Origin: VRUB01 sp046758085
GTDB lineage: Bacteria; Pseudomonadota; Gammaproteobacteria; Acidiferrobacterales; SPGG2
Reading direction: 5' to 3'
DNA: 5,953 nt
Assembly (NCBI GenBank): GCA_046758085.1
Contig: JBHHZP010000187.1
Location: forward strand, 1-5,953
Both the position numbers and the translations under genes were made by a program. The notes under the pieces were generated by a model. The model was not told the origin of the DNA. It was given only the letters and a program-made list of their open reading frames with translations, and did not search any database. This document shows, piece by piece, positions 1 through 4,331 of this stretch; the stretch's first letter is position 1; the number at the start of each line of letters is the position of its first letter.

Positions 1-121
1 TACTCTTGATCGCCCAGAAGAGGCCGAGCAGCCGTATTTATCGAGGTGCCCTAATGTAGGAATGGGTACATAGACCGAGTAATGGCTAAGCTACAGGCGG
101 CACAAATGACGGATCGCCAAC

Positions 122-784
122 ATGTCGCACAGATCAATCGCTGTTATTCCTCCCAAAGACCGGTTTAGCCTGCCGGAAGTGCTCGAAGTCCTAAAACCTC
201 TCGGCTGTAAACGAGAGGATCTCTCCGACTATCTTCGGCAAGGGAAACTACGGGCGGTCTGTTACCCGTACCGTCTTGAACTGGACCGAGAAGTTCCGAT
301 TGAACCCGACGAATGGCCGGAATGGTGGCGGGACGCCTGGTCGTTCCCCGTTTATGACGGGTGGATCGGGGATATGGACGTTGCCGAGCATGATACCGAG
401 ATTCCCCTCCATATCGTTCCGCGTGCCGCGAGGGCCGACTGTGATCGAGTGCTCAAGGACGGTGGAAAAGCGGCGGCGTCATCTCCAGTATACGTGCTTC
501 GCGATGAGTTAAAGCGGTTCATCAAATGGCTCGAAAACCCGAGCAAGTCTCGTCCGGGTCGCAGAAGGAAAGGTGCCGGACGGCCACGCAAGCATGAATA
601 TTCTGACATCGACGCCTACCTCGAGACGCTCTTCGAGCAAAAGGGCCGAGCCGGTTTCGAGCGGCCGAGCGTAGTGATCGCCTATCTCAAAGAACAGCTC
701 GGTAAGGCGTTTCTTCCACCCGGCTCTACTCTCCGAAACCACATCAGTATGTGGCTTGAGAATTGGACCGCTCGGAACGGCTGA
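122..784 (+). CDS. Hypothetical protein with basic AT-hook-like segment
   Basis: I do not recognise the family of this 220-residue protein. The N-terminal 60 residues are mixed charged and hydrophobic. Residues 60-85 are rich in tryptophan and acidic residues (motifs EPDEWPEWWRDAW and YDGWIGDMD). A strongly basic segment at about 142-158 contains GAGRPRKHE, whose GRPRK core (153-157) resembles an AT-hook minor-groove binding motif. The last 40 residues (about 181-215) look like two or three helices around a PPGSTLRNHI turn, which could be a helix-turn-helix. There is no signal peptide or membrane segment, so it is probably cytoplasmic. DNA binding is an inference from the basic stretch. The ATG at 122 has only a weak GGA upstream, so the start is uncertain. 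It is separated by 330 bases from the recombinase cluster and may be cargo or an accessory protein of the element. Confidence 0.6.
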   Translation: MSHRSIAVIPPKDRFSLPEVLEVLKPLGCKREDLSDYLRQGKLRAVCYPYRLELDREVPIEPDEWPEWWRDAWSFPVYDGWIGDMDVAEHDTEIPLHIVPRAARADCDRVLKDGGKAAASSPVYVLRDELKRFIKWLENPSKSRPGRRRKGAGRPRKHEYSDIDAYLETLFEQKGRAGFERPSVVIAYLKEQLGKAFLPPGSTLRNHISMWLENWTARNG

Positions 785-805
785 TTCCACACGCCCGTCA
801 TCGAT

Positions 806-901
806 CGCCGAAATTGCGGCCAAAATTAGCGGCCAACCGACTGACATATAGACACTTTCTATCCGGCCAGAGCGCCGAAAACCATAACTTGCGCCGAAAT
901 T
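806..901. repeat. Three direct copies of CGCCGAAA
   Basis: CGCCGAAA occurs at 806-813, 873-880 and 892-899. The first and third copies extend to CGCCGAAATT. The third is part of the perfect 10-bp palindrome CGAAATTTCG (895-904). All three are on the same strand, with start-to-start spacings of 67 and 19 bases. Iterated short sites like this can be protein binding sites, such as arm-type sites for a recombinase or excisionase. No binding protein can be assigned from sequence alone, and an 8-mer in GC-rich DNA could recur by chance. Confidence 0.4.
811..836. repeat. Tandem near-repeat AAATT(A)GCGGCCAA
   Basis: GCGGCCAA appears at 816-823 and again at 829-836. Each copy is preceded by AAATT or AAATTA, so 12-13 bases are essentially duplicated head to tail. 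It overlaps the end of the first CGCCGAAATT copy, making 806-836 the densest repeat patch of the spacer. The function is unknown. Confidence 0.4.
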
Positions 902-921
902 TCGATCTCGGTTCTGATCGG

Positions 922-950
922 CGGCACAGCCAAAGGAAAACGCTGTGCCG
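922..950. repeat. Perfect 9-bp inverted repeat CGGCACAGC / GCTGTGCCG
   Basis: The arms are 922-930 and 942-950, separated by 11 bases. The pairing is perfect over nine bases and ends at both flanks. No T-run follows, so a rho-independent terminator is unlikely. A regulator operator, a recombinase core-type site (paired arms around a central spacer) or an RNA hairpin in the leader of the HTH gene are all possible. Confidence 0.45.
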
Positions 951-1098
951 ACGCCGACTGAGCATGACACCCAAACCTCGTTGCCAGTTCTAAAGCCTCT
1001 GGCGCGTCTGCTCGGCCGTATGGCGGCGAGAGAACTCACAGCACCCCTTTCACGCATCGCCCCCAATCCAAATCGATCCAATTCCGGTTTCGATGCCG

Positions 1099-1104
1099 AA
1101 GGAG
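1099..1104 (+). promoter_or_regulatory. Ribosome binding site of the HTH gene (AAGGAG)
   Basis: AAGGAG lies 10 bases before the ATG at 1115. It is the best Shine-Dalgarno match in the window and supports translation of this small gene from that start. Confidence 0.75.
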
Positions 1105-1114
1105 TCCCCCCGCG

Positions 1115-1315
1115 ATGAACACCACAAAATCACGTGAGCGGCTCGGCGTACGCTACCTGACCGTCCCCGAGATCGCCGACCGGTGGCAGTGCTCAAAGCG
1201 CCACGTCCGCCGGGTAATCGCGAGCAGCCGACTCACCGCCCATCGATTTGGCCGCTTGGTGCGCGTGACTGAGGCCGATCTCGAGGCCTACGAGCGTATC
1301 AACCGGGCGGATTGA
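1115..1315 (+). CDS. Excisionase-family helix-turn-helix DNA-binding protein
   Basis: This 66-residue protein has the typical layout of the excisionase/MerR-like small HTH family (HTH_17 type). A YLTVPEIADRW segment (residues 14-24) leads into a helix-turn-helix with CSKRHVRRVI (26-35). A basic wing RFGRLVRV (44-51) and a short terminal helix EADLEAYERI (53-62) follow. Family members bind DNA and often act as recombination directionality factors that favour excision, or as small transcription regulators. Its place just upstream of three recombinase genes suggests a role in controlling their action or expression. It has an AAGGAG ribosome binding site, and its length is normal for the family. 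It is separated from the first recombinase by 180 bases, so it may have its own transcript. Which recombinase it partners, if any, is not visible. Confidence 0.85.
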   Translation: MNTTKSRERLGVRYLTVPEIADRWQCSKRHVRRVIASSRLTAHRFGRLVRVTEADLEAYERINRAD

Positions 1316-1393
1316 GAGGCGAGTCTCGTGTCCACAGCTGTCCAATTATTTCACGCTATGTCAATAACTTGTGAGGGTGTCGGGAGAACGTCC

Positions 1394-1420
1394 GCACACA
1401 ATTGCCGACAATTATTGTGC
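1394..1420. promoter_or_regulatory. Imperfect dyad GCACACAATT ... AATTATTGTGC
   Basis: GCACA (1394-1398) and TGTGC (1416-1420) form the outer arms of a dyad, with AATT (1400-1403) and AATT (1410-1413) inside. One base is offset between the arms. The symmetry and AT-rich centre suit a dimeric regulator site such as one for the small HTH protein. It overlaps the region where a promoter would be expected. Assignment to any protein is inference. Confidence 0.35.
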
Positions 1421-1435
1421 TACGATTTCCCGATT

Positions 1436-1450
1436 CGGACACGTTGTCCG
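1436..1450. promoter_or_regulatory. Compact dyad CGGACA-CGT-TGTCCG
   Basis: This is a perfect 6-bp inverted repeat with a 3-base centre, ending 45 bases before the recombinase start. The TGTCC half-site also occurs at 1329-1333 and 1339-1343 in the same leader. A repressor operator is the simplest reading. Confidence 0.35.
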
Positions 1451-1483
1451 CTGCAGTCCTCCCGAGGCCTGCGCTGTCACCTT

Positions 1484-1487
1484 GGAG
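1484..1487 (+). promoter_or_regulatory. Ribosome binding site GGAG deciding the start at 1496
   Basis: GGAG within TTGGAG sits 8 bases before the ATG at 1496. The upstream in-frame GTG at 1328 has no comparable site. This supports the 580-residue product over a longer form. Confidence 0.6.
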
Positions 1488-1495
1488 TAGTCCCG

Positions 1496-3238
1496 ATGAC
1501 CTATGATCGCCGCCTCAAGCCGGTTGATCTTAATCCGTTCATCGACGCAAATGCGCCGACCTTTTACGACGCTATAGCAAGGATCACCACCGACACGGAC
1601 CTGACACCAGCCCGGCGCCGCGATCTCGTGTCTGCCATACGATGCTTGATGCGGCTGCTCGAGCTCGACCCGAACACCACGCCGGCCAGCCTCGGCGCTC
1701 TACGCCCTCGCTTGGAGCAGATCCACCCCGCGCAGGCGGCCATATCCGAGAAGCGATTCGGGAATATCAAGTCGGATGTCAAATTCGCGCTGCGGCATCT
1801 GGGTCTCACCACATCGATACCCCGACACGTCGAGCAGCTGCGCCCGGCCTGGCAGACCCTGTGGGGCACGATCAAGGACGACCAGACCCGCTGGAAGTTG
1901 TCTCGGCTCTTTAGGTTCTGCAGCGCCCTGGAAATCAATCCAGAGAATGTCGGCGACGTGACGATCGAGCGCCTTCACCGGGCGCTCGTTGAAGAGAGCT
2001 TCGTCAAGGATCCCGAGACAACGGTTCGGCAAACCATCTACGCCTGGAACCGCGCCAGCAGGGAGACGGATGGATGGCCCCCGCGATTGTTGAGCAAGCG
2101 GGCGAATCGCCACGAGGGCTGGACGTTTCCGTTACAGGCATTCCCCGAGTCATTCCGGAACGACCTCGACCGTTGGCTCAGCCGGTTGCGAGGCGATGAT
2201 CCCCTCGCCGACGATGCAGTGCCCCGGCCCTTGCGCCCGGCGACCCTTGATCACAGAGCTTTTCAGATTCGGATGTTTGCTTCGGCCCTGGTGCGCCGCA
2301 ACGTCCCGGTTGGGCGGATCACCGGACTGGCGGTGCTGGCCGAGATAGAGAACTTCAAGGAGGCGCTGCGGTTCATGTTGGGCCGCAATGATGATCAGCC
2401 GACAGAGGCCATCTATGGCTGCGCCATGGCCATCAAGGCGATCGCCACCCACCACGTGAAGGTCTCCCCCGAGCACCTCGAGGAGCTGCGACGCATATGT
2501 TCGCGCATCAAGGTCAAAATTCATGGTCTCCGCGACAAGAATCGTCGTCGCCTGCGGCAGTTCGACGATCCGGCGAACATCTCGGAGTTCCTGCTTCTTC
2601 CCGCCCGCCTGGAGGGGCTCGCCAAACGCGCCCGGGGCCGCAAGGCGGCGGTCCTCATGCAGATGGCCGTGGCCGTGGAGATTCTGACGATGTGCCCCTT
2701 GCGGATCGGCAATCTCGCCAACCTCAGGCTCGGCGAGACTCTCTTCTGGACGGGACCTGGCCGCAAGGGGCGCCTCCTGCTGTCGATCCCGTCCGACGAG
2801 GTCAAGAACCGCGAGCCGATCGAGTTCGAGTTGCCGGAGGAAAGCGCCCAGCTGGTCGCACGGTATCTGGATGAATATCGAACCCTGCTTTGCGGCGGCA
2901 ACCCGGGTGAATGGATCTTCCCCGGCCGAGACGGTGGACCAAAGCGTCCAGGCAGCCTCGGGCTACAACTGAAGCGGATCGTCTACAAGCACACGGGTCT
3001 CGAGGTGAATGCCCATCTCATGCGTCACATCGGGGCCAAGATACACCTAGATTTAAATCCAGGATCGTACGAGGTTGTCCGACGCGTTCTGGGTCACCGG
3101 ACCATCGACACGACCACCGCTTTTTACACTGGCTTCGAGACCAAGGCCGCGGCGCGTCATTTCGACGAGGTCATCCTCGAGCAGCGAAGAACCGCTGTTC
3201 CCACGAAGATCCGGCGCCGCCGGAACAAGCTGCGATGA
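1496..3238 (+). CDS. Long tyrosine site-specific recombinase/integrase (first of the cluster)
   Basis: This 580-residue protein cuts and rejoins DNA through a 3'-phosphotyrosine intermediate. The C-terminal catalytic domain has every expected residue: Arg403 in PLRIGNLANLRLG, the beta-hairpin Lys437 in EVKNREP, His507 and Arg510 in HLMRH, His534 in LGHRT and the nucleophile Tyr544 in AFYTGF, ten residues after that His. The tail (TKIRRRRNKLR) is very basic. About 360-380 residues precede the catalytic core, which is long for the family (integrases are often near 400 in total). This part is helical, arginine-rich and probably carries core- and arm-binding regions. The ATG at 1496 is preferred because GGAG lies 8 bases upstream and the further upstream translation looks noncoding. 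The stop overlaps the next gene by 4 bases, implying co-translation. It could serve integration of the element or resolution of dimers. Confidence 0.9.
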   Translation: MTYDRRLKPVDLNPFIDANAPTFYDAIARITTDTDLTPARRRDLVSAIRCLMRLLELDPNTTPASLGALRPRLEQIHPAQAAISEKRFGNIKSDVKFALRHLGLTTSIPRHVEQLRPAWQTLWGTIKDDQTRWKLSRLFRFCSALEINPENVGDVTIERLHRALVEESFVKDPETTVRQTIYAWNRASRETDGWPPRLLSKRANRHEGWTFPLQAFPESFRNDLDRWLSRLRGDDPLADDAVPRPLRPATLDHRAFQIRMFASALVRRNVPVGRITGLAVLAEIENFKEALRFMLGRNDDQPTEAIYGCAMAIKAIATHHVKVSPEHLEELRRICSRIKVKIHGLRDKNRRRLRQFDDPANISEFLLLPARLEGLAKRARGRKAAVLMQMAVAVEILTMCPLRIGNLANLRLGETLFWTGPGRKGRLLLSIPSDEVKNREPIEFELPEESAQLVARYLDEYRTLLCGGNPGEWIFPGRDGGPKRPGSLGLQLKRIVYKHTGLEVNAHLMRHIGAKIHLDLNPGSYEVVRRVLGHRTIDTTTAFYTGFETKAAARHFDEVILEQRRTAVPTKIRRRRNKLR

Positions 3239-4326
3239 TCAGACCTTACGACGACCCCGCCCGCCGCTGTCTGAAGGTCGACGACTGGCCGTCGGCGGAC
3301 CGCGAGGCATGGAAGATGATGCGGCGCGCTGGCCACGTGCTCGATGAATGCGGCATGGCATCGCACTGGTCCCCCGCAACCCGCCACAAAAACCGCCGCG
3401 GCTACGGACGCTGGCTGAATTTTGTTGATCGCCACGGCGGCATCGATCCGGAGCAACACCCTGCAGACCGTGTAACGAAAGATGCGGTCCATCGGTATCT
3501 GGAACTGCTGGCGGCACAGGGGCTCGCCCCCTACACCGTGGTGGCGCGGATCGGCGAACTTCGCGCCGTGATCTCGGCTATGACGCCCGAGAAAGATTGG
3601 CAGTGGTTAGCCGACTTGGTCACCCGGCTCCGAACGCGGGCGCGGCCCGCGGTGAACAAGCGGCCCAAGCTCGTGCCATCGGCGGACGTCTTCCACTGGG
3701 GGCTTGAGCACATGGTTGCAGTCGAGGGAGCAACGGAGGGTGATCACGACCTCATGGCCGTGCGATACCGTGATGGCTTGATGATCGCTCTGCTAGCCGT
3801 TCGACCTCTTCGGGTATCGAATCTGGCTTCGATTCGCATCGGCCATCACCTCGTTCGGTATGGCGAGACTTGGCTTCTCGAGTTCGAGGCCCACGAGGTC
3901 AAGAACCGTCAACCACTCGAGCTACCGTTCCCCGACCAGCTCGCCCCGTATCTCGAGAGGTATCTCGACCACTGGCGACCAGCACTCCTTCGCCGCCGAG
4001 AGACGGACCACCTGTGGGTAACATGGTATGGGCAGATCATGGGTAGCAAGGCGACCTACCGTCGCATCACCAAGGTGACGGAGCGCGCATTTGGATGGCC
4101 GCTCAATCCTCATCTCTTCCGGGACTGTGCCGCAACGTTCATCGCGATCGAAGATCCCGAGCACGTTCGAGTTATCGGTCCCCTACTGGGGCATGCCTCT
4201 CACTCGACGAACGAGAAACACTATAACCAGGCCCAAAGCGTCGAGGCAGGACGTACCTACCAGCGATCACTCTTGGCCCTGCGTCGGGAGACGCGTCAAT
4301 CAAAGATATTGTCAGAAAGCAGGTGA
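3235..4326 (+). CDS. Second tyrosine site-specific recombinase/integrase
   Basis: This 363-residue tyrosine recombinase has a SAM-like core-binding N-terminal region at roughly 35-125 (with GYGRWLNFVD and DAVHRYLELLAAQG) followed by the catalytic domain. Catalytic residues are Arg193 in PLRVSNLASIRIG, Lys223 in EVKNRQP, His293 and Arg296 in HLFRD, His320 in LGHAS and nucleophile Tyr330 in KHYNQ. It shares the PLR-x2-NLA-x2-R-x-G and EVKNR-x-P patterns with the gene before it, so the two are related, but it lacks the long N-terminal part. The frame is open far upstream (to 2911), but that stretch is a shadow of the preceding gene. The ATG at 3235 overlaps the preceding TGA (ATGA), with a weak GGAA nine bases before it, which points to translational coupling. 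The two may form a heteromeric recombinase or act in sequence. Confidence 0.88.
   Translation: MIRPYDDPARRCLKVDDWPSADREAWKMMRRAGHVLDECGMASHWSPATRHKNRRGYGRWLNFVDRHGGIDPEQHPADRVTKDAVHRYLELLAAQGLAPYTVVARIGELRAVISAMTPEKDWQWLADLVTRLRTRARPAVNKRPKLVPSADVFHWGLEHMVAVEGATEGDHDLMAVRYRDGLMIALLAVRPLRVSNLASIRIGHHLVRYGETWLLEFEAHEVKNRQPLELPFPDQLAPYLERYLDHWRPALLRRRETDHLWVTWYGQIMGSKATYRRITKVTERAFGWPLNPHLFRDCAATFIAIEDPEHVRVIGPLLGHASHSTNEKHYNQAQSVEAGRTYQRSLLALRRETRQSKILSESR
4321..4326 (+). promoter_or_regulatory. Ribosome binding site AGGTGA overlapping the preceding stop
   Basis: AGGTGA ends at the stop codon of the second tyrosine recombinase and lies 5 bases before the ATG at 4332. An in-frame GTG at 4323 would instead give a GTGA overlap, adding three residues. 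The ATG is preferred for its spacing and because MRAAIYARYS is the usual start of such recombinases. Confidence 0.55.
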
Positions 4327-4331
4327 ATGCC

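Larger units (their letters stand above)
785..1114. other. Gene-free, repeat-bearing spacer upstream of the HTH gene
   Basis: This 330-base stretch contains no open frame I believe. The short frames on both strands are Arg/His/Ser-rich and match no family I know. It holds a cluster of short repeats in its first half (CGCCGAAA three times, GCGGCCAA twice, the palindrome CGAAATTTCG at 895-904), an inverted repeat at 922-950 and a tandem GCCGAC pair at 947-958. No good -35/-10 pair with normal spacing was found, although the promoter of the downstream gene should lie here. Its position directly before an excisionase-type gene makes it a candidate for regulatory sites or recombinase arm sites. 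That is inference. Confidence 0.5.
1316..1495 (+). promoter_or_regulatory. Leader of the recombinase operon with several candidate operator dyads
   Basis: This 180-base gap is the probable site of the operon promoter and operators. It is more AT-rich than the flanking genes between about 1341 and 1435. TGTCC occurs at 1329 and 1339 (one helical turn apart) and at 1445. CAATTATT occurs at 1343-1350 and 1409-1416, with a related CAATAACTTGTG at about 1363. The palindrome ACAGCTGT is at 1334-1341. A possible -10 (TACGAT, 1421-1426) has no well-spaced -35, since TTGCCG at 1402 leaves only 13 bases. The promoter itself is therefore not assigned. The recombinase frame is open back to a GTG at 1328, but the translation is Cys-rich and unlike the protein, so I treat this stretch as noncoding. 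Confidence 0.45.

Noticed and set aside
2..73. Possible C-terminal tail of an upstream gene
   Set aside because: Frames 2 and 3 are both open for a short distance from the left edge (to stops at 71-73 and 57-59). Neither translation is recognisable, so no partial gene can be called.
922..950. Rho-independent terminator at the 9-bp inverted repeat
   Set aside because: The loop is 11 bases and no T-run follows on either strand, so an operator or recombination site is more plausible.
763..993. 76-residue plus-strand frame after the first gene
   Set aside because: It starts with TTG inside the preceding gene with no ribosome binding site. Its Arg/His-rich composition looks like translated noncoding DNA.
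509..1081. 190-residue open frame on the minus strand
   Set aside because: A third of it is antisense to the 220-residue gene and the rest crosses the repeat-rich spacer. It shows no recognisable motif.
1328..1495. In-frame N-terminal extension of the first integrase from a GTG at 1328
   Set aside because: The 56 extra residues are rich in Cys and Ser and do not resemble an integrase. The DNA there carries dyads and AT-rich patches, and a GGAG site precedes the ATG at 1496.
2911..3234. Upstream extension of the second integrase frame
   Set aside because: It overlaps the catalytic domain of the first integrase in another frame, is highly basic and Pro-rich, and the ATGA junction at 3235 is a much better start.
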